Assembly: GCA_028718185.1 (NCBI GenBank) | Contig: JAQUMH010000002.1 | Coordinates: 237,332-301,331 of the forward strand | DNA from: Elusimicrobiota bacterium | GTDB lineage: Bacteria; Elusimicrobiota; UBA8919 | Direction of reading: 5' to 3' | DNA length: 64,000 nt | Shown here: in pieces, positions 50,225 to 61,469 of the stretch | How the letters are laid out: each line of letters starts with the position of its first letter | How positions within the stretch are numbered: position 1 is the stretch's first letter | Program-made: the position numbers and the translations under genes | The notes under the pieces: model-generated | Databases searched by the model: none | Told to the model about the DNA's origin: nothing | What the model saw: the letters and a program-made list of their open reading frames with translations, nothing else

Positions 50225-52336
50225 TTATGCTGTTCCTAATATTTCTTTAGCAAGTTTCTCTGAAACCTGCTCATAATATGCCGGTTCCATTGAATATGTT
50301 GCCCTTCCCTGACTTAAAGAACGAAGTGACGAAGAATAACCGAACATAGCTCCAAGGGGAACACATCCCTCAATAGTATGAACTTTTTTACTAGTTTTCA
50401 TATTTTCAATTTTTCCACGCCGTGAATTTATATCACCGAGAATATCTCCTAAATAATCGTCAGGAGTAATAACTTCCAATTTCATTATTGGTTCTAATAA
50501 AACAGGACTTGCTTTGGATAATGCATCCTTAGTAGCAATTGAAGCTGCCATCTTAAAGGCAATATCAGAAGAATCAACTTCGTGATATGAACCATCCAGA
50601 AGCGTTACTTTTATATCAACTACAGGGAAACCACCAATAGGACCTGATTCAAGTGCAGAGATAATTCCATCTTCTATCGAAGAGAAGTATTCACGAGGAA
50701 TACGCCCTTCTCTTATATCATTTATAAATTCAAAACCGCTTCCTTTTTTATTTGGTTCAGCTAAAAGAACAACATGACCATACTGCCCATGTCCGCCAGT
50801 TTGACGAATAAACTTTCCTGCTACCTCAGCTGATTTTGCAATTGTTTCTTTATAAGCAACATGTGGTTTACCAATATTTGCAACTACACCAAACTCCCTT
50901 TTCATTCTTTCAACAAGAACTTCAAGATGAAGTTCACCCATACCGGAAATTATTGTCTGTCCGGTCTGGTCATCTATCTTCAACTTAAACGTTGGGTCTT
51001 CTTCGGAAAGTTTCGAAAGTGATTTTGAAAGTTTTTCTTCATCAGATTTAGTTTTTGGTTCAATTGCAAGCCATATAACCGGTTGTGGAAATTTTATATT
51101 TTCAAGAACGATAGGTTTCTTTTCATCACAAAGCGTATCGCCTGTAAATGTCTTCTTTAATCCTACAACACCGACTATATCGCCACACGAAACTTCTTCA
51201 ACCTCTTCTCTTTGATCGGCGTGAACTCTTACAAGTTTTGAAATCCGTTCACGATAATCCCTGGTGGAATTATAAATAGAGTGTCCTCTCTGTATTTTTC
51301 CCGAATATACTCTTATATAAGTAAGCCGCCCTACAAAGGGATCAGTTTGAATTTTGTAAGCAATCGCCGTAACGGGTTCAGTTTCATCTGTTTTTCTTTG
51401 AATTACTTCTTTCGTCTGAGGCTCAATACCTGCAATAGGAGGAATATCTACCGGCGAAGGAAGATAATCAATAATAGCATCCAACAAAAATTGAATCCCC
51501 TTATTTTTAAGCGAAGACCCTGCTAGTACCGGCACTATTTTATTAGAAATTGTAAGATTTCTTATAGCTTTTATTATTTCTTCACTCGTAAATTCATTAA
51601 TTCCTTTGACATATTTACTATAAATATTTTCATCAGCATCGGAAGCCGCCTCAATCAATTTTTCTCTGTATTTATTAACAACCGGAACTAAGTTGGCTGG
51701 AATTTCGATTTCTTCTAATTTTGTTCCAAGTTCATCAATGTATTGAAATGCTTTCATTTTGATTAAATCAACAATACCCTTAAATTCACTTTCATTACCA
51801 ATTGGAATTTGAAGCAACACCGGGTGAGCGTGGAGTTTTTTTGACATCTGTTCAACCACGTTAAAAAAATTTGCACCTGTTCTGTCCAGTTTATTTATGA
51901 ACGTAACTCGCGGAATTTTATATTTGTCTGCTTGATGCCACACTGTTTCTGATTGCGGTTGAACGCCGCCAACACCACAAAAAACAACAACAGCACCATC
52001 AAGTACTCTCAAAGACCTTTCAACTTCAGCCGTAAAATCAACATGCCCGGGTGTGTCAATCACATTTACCTGGTGATTACGCCACGAAAAGGTGGTAGCA
52101 GCAGATGTTATTGTTATACCTCTCTCCTGTTCCTGCTCCATCCAATCCATTGTTGTAGTACCTTCATCAACATTTCCGATACGGTAAATTTTACCACTAT
52201 AAAAGAGCAACCGCTCTGTAGTAGTTGTCTTACCAGCATCAATATGTGCAATAATTCCTATATTTCTAATCGTTGATATATCAGCCATTTTATTATTGTT
52301 TCTAATAACTTTTTTTTCAACTAAAACTGTCGCCAT
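50225..52336 (-). CDS. fusA: elongation factor G
   Basis: EF-G (703 residues) drives translocation. The G domain has '[22 protein letters not shown]' near 27-48, 'DTPGHVDF' near 94, and '[11 protein letters not shown]' near 148. Domains II-V follow, with '[20 protein letters not shown]' and '[22 protein letters not shown]'. The first 16 residues ([16 protein letters not shown]) are an extension; an internal ATG at 52288 is the alternative start. Confidence 0.97.
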   Translation of the reverse strand: MATVLVEKKVIRNNNKMADISTIRNIGIIAHIDAGKTTTTERLLFYSGKIYRIGNVDEGTTTMDWMEQEQERGITITSAATTFSWRNHQVNVIDTPGHVDFTAEVERSLRVLDGAVVVFCGVGGVQPQSETVWHQADKYKIPRVTFINKLDRTGANFFNVVEQMSKKLHAHPVLLQIPIGNESEFKGIVDLIKMKAFQYIDELGTKLEEIEIPANLVPVVNKYREKLIEAASDADENIYSKYVKGINEFTSEEIIKAIRNLTISNKIVPVLAGSSLKNKGIQFLLDAIIDYLPSPVDIPPIAGIEPQTKEVIQRKTDETEPVTAIAYKIQTDPFVGRLTYIRVYSGKIQRGHSIYNSTRDYRERISKLVRVHADQREEVEEVSCGDIVGVVGLKKTFTGDTLCDEKKPIVLENIKFPQPVIWLAIEPKTKSDEEKLSKSLSKLSEEDPTFKLKIDDQTGQTIISGMGELHLEVLVERMKREFGVVANIGKPHVAYKETIAKSAEVAGKFIRQTGGHGQYGHVVLLAEPNKKGSGFEFINDIREGRIPREYFSSIEDGIISALESGPIGGFPVVDIKVTLLDGSYHEVDSSDIAFKMAASIATKDALSKASPVLLEPIMKLEVITPDDYLGDILGDINSRRGKIENMKTSKKVHTIEGCVPLGAMFGYSSSLRSLSQGRATYSMEPAYYEQVSEKLAKEILGTA

Positions 52337-52345
52337 AAGATTTTC

Positions 52346-52463
52346 TCTAATCGCAAGCGAGCAAGAAATTTTTTAAGAGCCTCAATTTGCGACTTTTTTG
52401 TTCCAGGAGCAAATTGCAGAACGAGTTCTAACGAGTGTCTCAAAAAAATTTGCTTGTGAGCGG
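52346..52463. repeat. dispersed repeat, family I copy 2
   Basis: About 115 bp here is the reverse complement of the element at 21601-21710, with shared CGAGTTCTAACGAG, TTCCAGGAGCAAAT, AATTTGCGACTT and AAGAGCCT. It forms the rpsG-fusA spacer. Confidence 0.76.
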
Positions 52464-52937
52464 TTACCACTTATAATGAGCAAATGCCTTATTGGCTTCT
52501 GCCATTTTGTGGGTATCTTCACGCTTTTTTACCGCGCTACCCGTATTATTTGCAGCTTCCATTATCTCAGTTGCTAACCGCTCATCCATCGGTCTTCCTT
52601 TTCTCTGCCTTGCATACATTAAAAGCCATCGTACTGCCAAAGCGATTCCCCGTGCACTTTTCACTTCAATTGGAATCTGATATGTTGCACCGCCTACACG
52701 ACGAGGTTTTACTTCTAAAAGCGGTCTTATATTTTTTATTGCTTTATCTAAAACTGTTATCGGTTCCTGTTTTGTCTTTTCTTTGATTATATCCATAGCA
52801 CCGTAAAATATCGATTCAGCATGAGAACGTTTTCCGCTCTTAAGCATATCATTAACTATTCTTGCAACAACAATATTGTTATATTTATAATCTATTTTAG
52901 TCGGTTTTTTTTCTATTTTTCTTGGTTTTCTTGGCAT
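52464..52937 (-). CDS. rpsG: 30S ribosomal protein S7
   Basis: S7 (157 residues) starts assembly of the 30S head. It has 'YKYNNIVVARIVNDMLKSGKRSHAESIFYGAMDII' near 18-52 and 'RPLLEVKPRRVGGATYQIPIEV' near 70-91, ending 'KMAEANKAFAHYKW'. Confidence 0.97.
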   Translation of the reverse strand: MPRKPRKIEKKPTKIDYKYNNIVVARIVNDMLKSGKRSHAESIFYGAMDIIKEKTKQEPITVLDKAIKNIRPLLEVKPRRVGGATYQIPIEVKSARGIALAVRWLLMYARQRKGRPMDERLATEIMEAANNTGSAVKKREDTHKMAEANKAFAHYKW

Positions 52938-52948
52938 ATTAAATTCAG

Positions 52949-53012
52949 TTCCTATGTTCTTATGTTCTCGTGTTCTTAATGTTCTTTAGAACTACAGAAC
53001 TTAAGAACGCCT
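52949..53012. repeat. tandem-word inverted repeat, family H
   Basis: ATGTTCTT, ATGTTCTCGT, GTTCTTA and ATGTTCTTTAGAAC face CAGAAC and TTAAGAACGC. It resembles family T with the word GTTCT in place of GTTCA. It lies between rpsL and rpsG. Confidence 0.74.
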
Positions 53013-53021
53013 TTCTTTTTT

Positions 53022-53450
53022 CTACGCTGCCGGTGCTGTTGGTGCAGCTGGTGCAGCAGGTGCGGCTTTTACTGCTCCTTCTTTTGGTTTCTTAGTACCG
53101 TATTTAGAACGTCCTTGATTTCTACCACTAACTCCAGTAGTATCCAGGGTTCCTCTTATTATATGATACCTAACACCAGGTAAATCCTTAACCCTACCGC
53201 CTCTTACCAAAACTATTGAGTGCTCTTGAAGATTATGCCCGATTCCAGGAATATAAGCAGTAACCTCAAAACCAGATGATAGTTTAACCCTTGCAACTTT
53301 TCTTAGTGCAGAATTTGGTTTTTTAGGAGTTGTCGTATAAACCCTTGTGCATACTCCTCTGCGTTGAGGAGCTCCTGCTATCGCCGGAGTTTTACTCTTC
53401 CGTTTTAATGTTACTCTTCCTTTTTTAACTAATTGATTTATTGTTGGCAT
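53022..53450 (-). CDS. rpsL: 30S ribosomal protein S12 with Ala/Pro-rich tail
   Basis: S12 (142 residues) monitors decoding. The conserved loop '[18 protein letters not shown]' (about 40-57) and '[28 protein letters not shown]' (about 70-97) keep the residues associated with streptomycin sensitivity. The last 20 residues ([15 protein letters not shown]) are an extension absent from most S12 proteins. A promoter lies in the spacer to rpoC. Confidence 0.97.
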   Translation of the reverse strand: MPTINQLVKKGRVTLKRKSKTPAIAGAPQRRGVCTRVYTTTPKKPNSALRKVARVKLSSGFEVTAYIPGIGHNLQEHSIVLVRGGRVKDLPGVRYHIIRGTLDTTGVSGRNQGRSKYGTKKPKEGAVKAAPAAPAAPTAPAA

Positions 53451-53493
53451 ATTTTATTTTGCTGCTTCTTAAATATTTTATACAAGGTTTTAT

Positions 53494-53521
53494 ATTATAT
53501 AAAATTATTAAAATTTGTCAA
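53494..53521 (-). promoter_or_regulatory. sigma-70 promoter for rpsL-rpsG-fusA-tuf and the genes beyond
   Basis: On the minus strand TTGACA (53521-53516), a 16-bp spacer and TATAAT (53499-53494) lie in the 77-bp gap between rpoC and rpsL. This is the only superoperon spacer above about 50 bp without a tandem-word element. Confidence 0.75.
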
Positions 53522-53527
53522 GTATTT

Positions 53528-56500
53528 TTATTTTTTAATACCTGTTCCAGCTGGTATCAAATGTCCTATTATAACATTTTCCTTAAGACCTGTAAGATTA
53601 TCGATAGCACCTCTGACAGCAGCATCCACTAATATTCTCGGTGTTTCCTGAAATGATGCAGCTGAAATAAATGATTTTGAAGAGAGTGCGGAACGCGTTA
53701 TTCCCAGAAGTATAGACTTTGCCTCTGCTGATTCGCCATCTTTCGATTTAACCTTTTTATTCATAGCATCAAAATCAAATTTATTTATTATTTCACCGGC
53801 AAGGAATTCACTATCACCTGCTTTTTCTATTTTTAAATGCAAAAGCATTTGCCTTACAATCACTTCAATATGCTTATCATTTATTGACACACCTTGCAAA
53901 CGATACACTTCTTGTATTTCATTAACGAGGTGTTCTTGTACTCCTTTAACTCCTAAAACATCAAGTATATCGTGCGGGTTTATAGAGCCATCCGTTAACG
54001 GCTCTCCAACTGATACTCTATCACCGTCATAAACAATAAGATGTTTACCTTGACTAATCATATATTGACGTTTCATACTGCTATCGCTTTCAATCGTAAC
54101 AACGGTAGTACCTTTCTCGGTTCCCACTTTTACAACACCTTCAAGTTCGGAAATAATAGCTGCATTCTTGGGTTTTCTTGCATCAAAAAGCTCTGCAACT
54201 CTTGGAAGACCGCCTGTAATATCTTTACTCTTTGTATATTCTCTAGGAATTTTTGCAATAACATCACCAACTTCTACCGGTTGTTCATTAAAAACAACAA
54301 TGTGGGTACCAACGGGAAGCGGATATGAAGCAACTTTTTTTGATGAATCGTTAATAACAATCTGCGGATTCATTTTTGCACCGCGATATTCTGCAATAAT
54401 TCTTTCTTTCTGATTGCTAATTTTATCTTCAATCTCATGCATAGTTAAACCTTCCGCAACGTCATGTAGACGAGCCTTACCGGAATATTCTGTAATAATC
54501 GGAAGCGTGTAAGGATCCCACTCAGCAACAACTGTACCTTTGGGAACTCTTTTTTCAGAAACAAACTGTATTTCTGAACCATGAGGAAGTTTATAGCTTT
54601 TCTTTTCTCGTCCTGAAACTAATTGCACCTCGGCATTTCTTGAGACCACGATTATTTTTCCTGAACGATTCTTTATAGTCCTTAAATTGTAAAATTTAAC
54701 TGTTGCATCTTTTTCACTTACAATGCTGGCTACTTTAATTATTCTGGAAGCAGTACCACCGATGTGAAATGTTCTTAATGTTAACTGTGTGCCAGGTTCT
54801 CCAATTGATTGCGCAGCGATAATACCGACAGCATCGCCTACTTCTGCAATCTTGCCGCTGCCAAGATTCTGTCCATAACATTTAGCACAAACACCATATT
54901 TTGTTTCACATGTTAATACAGAACGTATTCTTATAGTTTCAATACCGGCCTTCTTTACTTTTTCAGCCGCCTCTGCAGTTATTATCTTATTTTCTTCTAT
55001 TATTAATTCTTCCTTATATTCTCCTGACGGTGTTTGTATAACACCTACAACATTATCTACTGCACAACGTCCAATTATTCTTTCTGATAACGGTTCTATT
55101 GCTTCCCCGCCAGCTACTATAGCACCAACTTTTATACTATTAATAGTACCGCAATCTTCTTCTGTGACTACAACATCATGGGCAACCTCAACAAGACGAC
55201 GGGTAAGATATCCTGCTTCTGAAGTTTTTAGAGCTGTATCAGCAAGTCCTTTTCGTCCTCCATGTGTAGATATAAAATATTCTAAAACCGTAAGCCCTTC
55301 CCTAAAATTTGATTCAACCGGCTGCTCAATGATTTCTCCTATCTGACCAGTAAGACGTTTTGCAGGTTTGGCCATTAATCCTCTCATTCCACCAAGCTGC
55401 CTGACTTGTGCACGGCTTCCTCTGGCACCGGAATCTGCCATAATAAATATTGAGTTAAATTTCGGCGTATCTTTTTTATAAGGTAATTTTTCCTGTTCCG
55501 CCATTCTCTCAAACATCAAATCACATATTGTATCAGTAGCATGAGTCCATATGTCTATTACTCGATTGTATCTTTCAAGATTGGTTATTATTCCTTTTTT
55601 CGACTGTCCTTCCACTTCGCGAACTTCCTTTCTTGCTTCTTTTATTATATGTTCCTTCTCACTAGGTACTAAAATATCATTTAAAGAAATTGAAAGTCCT
55701 GAAAGTGTTACGTATTTAAAACCCAACTTCTTCAAATCATCCAACAGCGATACAGTTACATCCTTCCCTAACTGCTTGAAACTAGTTTCAACAATATTAG
55801 AAATGTCTTTTTTCCCAATAGCTTTGTTAATAAAACCTATTTCTTTCGGAAGAACACTATTAAAGATAACTCTACCTACCGTTGTATAATCAGTCCATTT
55901 TTCCGGATTTGATTGTTCCGATTTTTGTAATTTTTCTTCGCGTATTTTATTTATACCACTTACCTTTATTTTGGCATTTAAATCAACCTGTTCATTTTGG
56001 TATGCAGTTATAACTTCTTCTTTGCTGGAAAAAATCTTACCCTCACCCGGTACATTTGATTTTAATTTAGTAAGATACGCACAACCGACTACCATATCCT
56101 GAGAAGGCGATACTACAGGACGGCCATTAGAAGGAAGAAGCAGGTTGTTAGTTGACAAAATCTTTTCCCTAACTTCTTTTATCGCTTCTACTGATAAGGG
56201 GATATGAACAGCCATTTGGTCACCGTCAAAATCAGCATTAAAAGCAGCGCAGGTCAGCGGATGTAATCTAATTGCTCGCCCTTCAATTAAAACCGGTTCA
56301 AATGCCTGGATTCCCAAACGGTGAAGTGTTGGTGCCCTGTTTAACATAACAGGATGATTTTTTGTAATATTTTCTAATATATCCCAAACTTCCGGTCTTT
56401 GTTTTTCAAGAAACCTCTTTGCAGCTTTTAAGGATGAAACAAGACCTTTGTTGAGAATTTCTCTTATAATGTACGGCTTAAATAATTCCAGTGCCATTTC

Positions 56501-57655
56501 TTTTGGAAGTCCGCATTGGTTAAGTTTTAATTCCGGACCAACAACAATTACGCTTCTACCCGAATAATCAACTCGTTTACCCAAAAGATTCTGACGGAAA
56601 CGGCCAGTTTTACCCTTAATAACATCTGAAAGTGATTTTAGAGGACGACTACCGGCGCCTGTTACTACTTTACCTTTAGCGCCATTCTCAATAAGAGAAT
56701 CAACTGATTCCTGTAAAAGCCGTTTTTCATTATGTATCATTAGCTCTGGTGACTTTAACGATTCAAGATGGCGAAGACGGTTATTCCGGTTTACTATTCT
56801 TCTATATAAATCATTCAAATCAGATGCAGCAAATCTTCCGCCTTCTAAAGGAACTAGAGGCCTTAAATCCGGCGGTAGTACCGGTATAACTGTTAATATC
56901 ATCCATTCGGGTTTTATGCCCGCTTTAAAAAACCCGTCAACGAGCCGCAAACGTTTTACCATTTTCACCTTATTTATTTCTGATCTTTCTTTCTTCAAAC
57001 CAGCACGAAGACTCTTTGCTTCGTCTTCTAAATTTATGTTCTTGATTAAATCTAAAATTGCAGAAGCGCCAATTCCAACCTTAAATTTTAAAGATGTTTC
57101 ACCTTTAAATTTTTGATACTCCTCGTCAGTAATAAGTTGCTTCTCATAAATTGGCAATTTTTCTTCATTCTTTTCAACAGATATAACAACGTACCTTGCA
57201 TAATAGACGATTTTTTCTATATCGGAAAGTTTCATGTCTAAAAGGGTAGCTAATTTGGACGGATTTTTTCTTAAAAACCATGTATGGGCTATTGGTGTTG
57301 CAAGATCAATATGCCCCATTCTTTCACGACGGACTTTTGATTCAGTAACTTCAACCCCGCAACGGTCACAAGTTACCCCTTTATGTTTGATATATTTATA
57401 CTTCCCGCAATTACATTCCCAATCATGAACAGGTCCGAATATTTTTTCACAAAAAAGACCGTCTCTTTCGGGTTTAAATGTCCTGTAATTAATCGTCTCC
57501 GGCTTTCTAACCTCACCATAACTCCAAGAATGAATAATTTCCGGTGAAGCAAGTGAAATTTTAATCTTGTCAAAATCAGCATAATTTAATTGAGGCACTG
57601 ATTTTCTTTTTGCTTTGACTAACTTTAACTGTTTTTTATCAAAAAATTTCGCCAT
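53528..57655 (-). CDS. rpoC: DNA-directed RNA polymerase subunit beta'
   Basis: Beta' (1375 residues) carries the catalytic Mg site 'NADFDGDQMAVH' (near 461-472). The N-terminal zinc site is 'CNCGKYKYIKHKGVTCDRCG' (near 60-79) and the second zinc site 'CGTINSI' with 'CETKYGVCAKCYGQNLG' (near 835 and 910-926). The bridge helix/trigger loop region is 'EPGTQLTLRTFHIGGTA' near 943. No large insertion domain is evident. It follows rpoB by 27 bp. Confidence 0.98.
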   Translation of the reverse strand: MAKFFDKKQLKLVKAKRKSVPQLNYADFDKIKISLASPEIIHSWSYGEVRKPETINYRTFKPERDGLFCEKIFGPVHDWECNCGKYKYIKHKGVTCDRCGVEVTESKVRRERMGHIDLATPIAHTWFLRKNPSKLATLLDMKLSDIEKIVYYARYVVISVEKNEEKLPIYEKQLITDEEYQKFKGETSLKFKVGIGASAILDLIKNINLEDEAKSLRAGLKKERSEINKVKMVKRLRLVDGFFKAGIKPEWMILTVIPVLPPDLRPLVPLEGGRFAASDLNDLYRRIVNRNNRLRHLESLKSPELMIHNEKRLLQESVDSLIENGAKGKVVTGAGSRPLKSLSDVIKGKTGRFRQNLLGKRVDYSGRSVIVVGPELKLNQCGLPKEMALELFKPYIIREILNKGLVSSLKAAKRFLEKQRPEVWDILENITKNHPVMLNRAPTLHRLGIQAFEPVLIEGRAIRLHPLTCAAFNADFDGDQMAVHIPLSVEAIKEVREKILSTNNLLLPSNGRPVVSPSQDMVVGCAYLTKLKSNVPGEGKIFSSKEEVITAYQNEQVDLNAKIKVSGINKIREEKLQKSEQSNPEKWTDYTTVGRVIFNSVLPKEIGFINKAIGKKDISNIVETSFKQLGKDVTVSLLDDLKKLGFKYVTLSGLSISLNDILVPSEKEHIIKEARKEVREVEGQSKKGIITNLERYNRVIDIWTHATDTICDLMFERMAEQEKLPYKKDTPKFNSIFIMADSGARGSRAQVRQLGGMRGLMAKPAKRLTGQIGEIIEQPVESNFREGLTVLEYFISTHGGRKGLADTALKTSEAGYLTRRLVEVAHDVVVTEEDCGTINSIKVGAIVAGGEAIEPLSERIIGRCAVDNVVGVIQTPSGEYKEELIIEENKIITAEAAEKVKKAGIETIRIRSVLTCETKYGVCAKCYGQNLGSGKIAEVGDAVGIIAAQSIGEPGTQLTLRTFHIGGTASRIIKVASIVSEKDATVKFYNLRTIKNRSGKIIVVSRNAEVQLVSGREKKSYKLPHGSEIQFVSEKRVPKGTVVAEWDPYTLPIITEYSGKARLHDVAEGLTMHEIEDKISNQKERIIAEYRGAKMNPQIVINDSSKKVASYPLPVGTHIVVFNEQPVEVGDVIAKIPREYTKSKDITGGLPRVAELFDARKPKNAAIISELEGVVKVGTEKGTTVVTIESDSSMKRQYMISQGKHLIVYDGDRVSVGEPLTDGSINPHDILDVLGVKGVQEHLVNEIQEVYRLQGVSINDKHIEVIVRQMLLHLKIEKAGDSEFLAGEIINKFDFDAMNKKVKSKDGESAEAKSILLGITRSALSSKSFISAASFQETPRILVDAAVRGAIDNLTGLKENVIIGHLIPAGTGIKK

Positions 57656-57682
57656 AATAAATCCTATTCTCTCATTACCTTA

Positions 57683-60600
57683 TTATTTTTTCAACAATTC
57701 CATATTCAAACATAAAGATTGAAGTTCTTTTACCAAAACCTTAAATGATTCCGGCACCCCCATTTGTGTTATTGGCTTGCCATTTATTATTGCTTCATAT
57801 GTTTTAGTCCTGCCGACGACATCGTCACTTTTTATTGTCAAAAACTCCTGTAAAGTATATGCTGCACCATAACCTTCGATAGCCCATATTTCCATTTCTC
57901 CCATTCTCTGACCGCCAAACTGTGCTTTACCGCCTAACGGCTGTCGGGTTATAAGTGAATACGGGCCTGTAGAACGAGCATGCATTTTATCGTCAACCAG
58001 ATGCGCCAGTTTCATAATATACATATGTCCTATTGTAATCTTCTCAGTAAAAGGAATACCTGTTCTGCCGTCATAAAGAGTAGTACGGCAACTATCATCC
58101 GGTAAATATTTTTCTTTTACCCCTTTAGAAATCAAGTGTTTTTTTGCAAGTGAGATCTGTTCTTTAACTTCGTCCTCTGTTGCGCTGTCAAATACCGGAC
58201 AAATCATCTGGGCCGATATCATTATCCCTGCCCAACCTAGCATCATTTCAAGGATTTGGCCGACGTTCATTCGGGAAGGAACAGAGAGAGGAGAAATAAC
58301 TGCATCAACCGGTGTACCATCCGGAAGGTAAGGCATATCTTCCACGGGAAGAATCTTCGCAACTACCCCTTTGTTACCATGACGTCCGGAAATCTTATCG
58401 CCAACCTGAAGTTTTCTTATCATTGCTATGTAAACTTTTACTATTTTATTTACGCTTATAGGAAGTTCATCACCGGTTTTGATTGATTCCTTTTCGAATT
58501 TCTCTGCTTTTTTAACTTCCACCTGGCGCTTCTTGAATAAATCTTTAGCTTTGTTTATCTCAATCTTTTTATCATTCGCTTTTAATTTTGAAGAATTAAT
58601 TGCTTTTACACTTTCCTGTAAAACGTTCTTAGCGTTTTCTAATTCAGTTTTATATTTTTCTTCAATTTCATTAACCCGCTTTTTAGTTTCTTCTTTAGTA
58701 AGTTTTTCCTTCCTTGTAAAAATTTTAACATCGCTTACTTTGCCATATGCGCCAGGCGGCACACGTAATGAAGCATCTTTAACATCTTCCGCCTTCTTAC
58801 CAAAAATTACCCGTAATAGACGTTCTTCAGGAGTTGTTTGTTGATCACCTTTAGGAGCAACTTTACCAACAAGTATATCACCCGGCTCCACAATACTGCC
58901 AACTGAAATTATACCGTCATCACCCAGATTTAACAATGCATCCTTTGATACATTAGGTATATCCTTAGTTATTTCTTCAGGACCCATTTTTGTATCTCTT
59001 GCTTCAACTATAAATTCCTGGATATGAACTGAAGTAAACATATCTTCTTTAACCAATTTTTCAGATACTAAAATTGCATCTTCGTAGTTATAACCTTCCC
59101 AGGACATAAAAGCAACCAAAACATTCCTGCCAAGTGCAAGCGATCCACTCTTTGTAGATGCGCCATCAGCAATCGCTTGACCCTTTTTAACCGTATCGCC
59201 TTTTCTTACAATAGGCATTTGATTAACGCAAGTATCTTGATTTGAACGTTCAAATTTTCTTAATTTATAAACATCTATTTCCTGAGTTTCTTTATCCTGA
59301 ATTGCTATCTGTCTCGAATCAACGCTTAACACTTGTCCATTTCTTTTGCAAACTACAATTGCTCCGGAATCACTTGCAATTTTATCCTCTATCCCTGTTG
59401 CGACTACCGGCTGTTCGGTTATCAATAGCGGAACTGCCTGTCTCATCATATTTGAACCCATCAAAGCACGATTTGCATCATCATGTTCAAGAAAAGGTAT
59501 AAGTGCAGCAGAAGTTGAAACGACCTGCAAAGGAGAAATATCCATATAATCAAGTTCAGAAGGATTGACAAAAATAAAATCACTTGCATGCCTGGCAGAA
59601 ACGGAATTTGTTGTGAATTTTCCGGTTTTATCAACAGGAGAATTTGCCTGGGCAATTATGAAATCATCATCTTTATCCGCAGTTAGATATTCAATTTTAT
59701 CAGTAACTCTACCTTTTTCTACTTTTCTATAAGGAGTCTCTAAAAGTCCATATTCATTCACTTTCGCATAACAGGCTATTGATGTTATTAAACCGATATT
59801 AGGACCTTCAGGTGTTTCAATGGGACAAATTCTCCCATAATGCGAATGATGGATATCACGGACTTCAAACCCGGCTCTTTTTCTATGAAGACCACCAGGA
59901 CCAAGTGCTGAAAGTCGCCTTTTGTGGGTAAGTTCAGCTAATGGATTTATCTGGTCCATAAATTGCGATAACTGGCCGGTGCCAAAAAATTTCCTTACAA
60001 TTCCTATTACAGGTTGAGTATTTAATATAGTACGGGGAGTAATCTGAGAACGGTCCTGCATATTCATTTTTTCACGGGTTAAACGAACCATATGGGCAAG
60101 CCCTATCCTCATTTGATTTTCCAAAAGCTCACCAACTGCCCTTATTCTACGGTTACCCAAATGATCTATATCATCAGTACTTCTATTTTCAATGCCATTG
60201 TTCAAATCCAAAACATATTTAACAACCGATACTATATCTTCAACAGTAAGTGTTTTTTTTGTTTCTTTTGGCATTTCATATTTTAATTCATCAAAAATTA
60301 CTTTAAGTTTCTTATTTAATTTATATCTTCCTACTTTTGATAAATCATATTTTTTAGGATTTTTCAATAAAAGATTTTCAAAATAATTTACTGCCTGATC
60401 ATCACTAATAAATTCCATCGCACGAATCTTTCTGTAAATATCCATTATTGCTTCTTGCTTAGTTTTATTTTTATCCTGCAAAAGCGTTTCATGAATTGTC
60501 ATGTCTTTTACAAAGGTGTCTTCATCTATGCAAATATTTGTTATGATAACCGGTAGTGTTTTAATTTTCCCCGCCTGATGCAATTTACCCAGAAATTCTT

Positions 60601-61369
60601 CAGTTATTCTCTTGTTTGCTTCTACTAAAATTTCACCGGTTTTCGTATCTACGATATCTTCAGCAACAATACGTCCTATTGCTTTTTCGTCAAGTGATAT
60701 AGTTTCCTTTTTATAAAATATTTTTAATAACTCTGAATCTTTTTCAATACCGCATGCCCGAAGAAGCGTGGTTGCTAAAAATTTTCTTTTTTTATCTATT
60801 CTTACCCATAAAATATTTTTATCATCGAATTCAAATTCAACCCAAGCACCACGATAAGGAATAATCTTTGCAAAATAAAGATGTTTACCATACGTAGATA
60901 TTTTTGTTTCTTCATCTTCTTCAAAAATAACACCCGGAGAACGATGCATTTGAGTGACGACTATTCTTTCAACACCATTTATTATATATGACGCATTCCT
61001 TGTCATCAACGGCAAATCACATATGTAAACATCCTGCTGGGATATCTCCTTTGGAGCACCTTTTTCTTGTTTTGATAAAAGACGAAATGTGGCTTTAAGA
61101 GGAGCGGTATAACTTGAATCGGTAAGTAATGCTTCTTCTTCTGTGAATTTTGGTTTACCAATTTCATAGGAGACAAATTCAAGAAAAAATTCACCATTTG
61201 AAGATGTTATAGGAAAAATATCAAAAAAAACCGACTGAAGACCAGTCAATTTTCTTTTTTCCAATTCAACATCGCTTTGCAAAAAATCTCTAAATGATTT
61301 TTTCTGAACATCAATTAAATCCGGCAAATCAATTACCGCAGAAATCTTGGCAAAACTAACTCTTTTCAT
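57683..61369 (-). CDS. rpoB: DNA-directed RNA polymerase subunit beta
   Basis: Beta (1228 residues) has 'GTGQLSQFMDQINPLAELTH' and 'KRRLSALGPGGLHRKRAGFE' (near 460-500, the rifampicin pocket). Asp, His and Ser at the three main resistance positions are wild type, so rifampicin sensitivity is expected. Later motifs are 'GYNYEDAILVSE' near 757, 'GDKISGRHGNKGV' near 992 and the C-terminal 'GGKAQFGGQRMGEMEIWA'. A charged coiled-coil insert (about 905-975, KKRVNEIEEKYKTELENAKN) lies before that. Confidence 0.98.
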   Translation of the reverse strand: MKRVSFAKISAVIDLPDLIDVQKKSFRDFLQSDVELEKRKLTGLQSVFFDIFPITSSNGEFFLEFVSYEIGKPKFTEEEALLTDSSYTAPLKATFRLLSKQEKGAPKEISQQDVYICDLPLMTRNASYIINGVERIVVTQMHRSPGVIFEEDEETKISTYGKHLYFAKIIPYRGAWVEFEFDDKNILWVRIDKKRKFLATTLLRACGIEKDSELLKIFYKKETISLDEKAIGRIVAEDIVDTKTGEILVEANKRITEEFLGKLHQAGKIKTLPVIITNICIDEDTFVKDMTIHETLLQDKNKTKQEAIMDIYRKIRAMEFISDDQAVNYFENLLLKNPKKYDLSKVGRYKLNKKLKVIFDELKYEMPKETKKTLTVEDIVSVVKYVLDLNNGIENRSTDDIDHLGNRRIRAVGELLENQMRIGLAHMVRLTREKMNMQDRSQITPRTILNTQPVIGIVRKFFGTGQLSQFMDQINPLAELTHKRRLSALGPGGLHRKRAGFEVRDIHHSHYGRICPIETPEGPNIGLITSIACYAKVNEYGLLETPYRKVEKGRVTDKIEYLTADKDDDFIIAQANSPVDKTGKFTTNSVSARHASDFIFVNPSELDYMDISPLQVVSTSAALIPFLEHDDANRALMGSNMMRQAVPLLITEQPVVATGIEDKIASDSGAIVVCKRNGQVLSVDSRQIAIQDKETQEIDVYKLRKFERSNQDTCVNQMPIVRKGDTVKKGQAIADGASTKSGSLALGRNVLVAFMSWEGYNYEDAILVSEKLVKEDMFTSVHIQEFIVEARDTKMGPEEITKDIPNVSKDALLNLGDDGIISVGSIVEPGDILVGKVAPKGDQQTTPEERLLRVIFGKKAEDVKDASLRVPPGAYGKVSDVKIFTRKEKLTKEETKKRVNEIEEKYKTELENAKNVLQESVKAINSSKLKANDKKIEINKAKDLFKKRQVEVKKAEKFEKESIKTGDELPISVNKIVKVYIAMIRKLQVGDKISGRHGNKGVVAKILPVEDMPYLPDGTPVDAVISPLSVPSRMNVGQILEMMLGWAGIMISAQMICPVFDSATEDEVKEQISLAKKHLISKGVKEKYLPDDSCRTTLYDGRTGIPFTEKITIGHMYIMKLAHLVDDKMHARSTGPYSLITRQPLGGKAQFGGQRMGEMEIWAIEGYGAAYTLQEFLTIKSDDVVGRTKTYEAIINGKPITQMGVPESFKVLVKELQSLCLNMELLKK

Positions 61370-61378
61370 TAAATACCT

Positions 61379-61463
61379 CGCTGATTAACGCTGAACACTA
61401 CGCTGATACACGCAGAAAACTTCTGCGTAAATCTGCGCCACAATCTGCGTTTATCTGCTTCTA
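61379..61463. repeat. tandem-word inverted repeat, family B
   Basis: CGCTGATTAACGCTGAACAC, TACGCTGATACACGCAG face AACTTCTGCGTAAATCTGCG, CCACAATCTGCGTTTATC and TGCTTCTAC. It lies between rplL and rpoB. Confidence 0.8.
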
Positions 61464-61469
61464 CAGTTT

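Noticed and set aside
53528..61369. Many 60-120-codon plus-strand open frames opposite rpoB and rpoC
   Set aside because: They are antisense shadows of conserved coding sequence with no ribosome binding sites or recognisable products.
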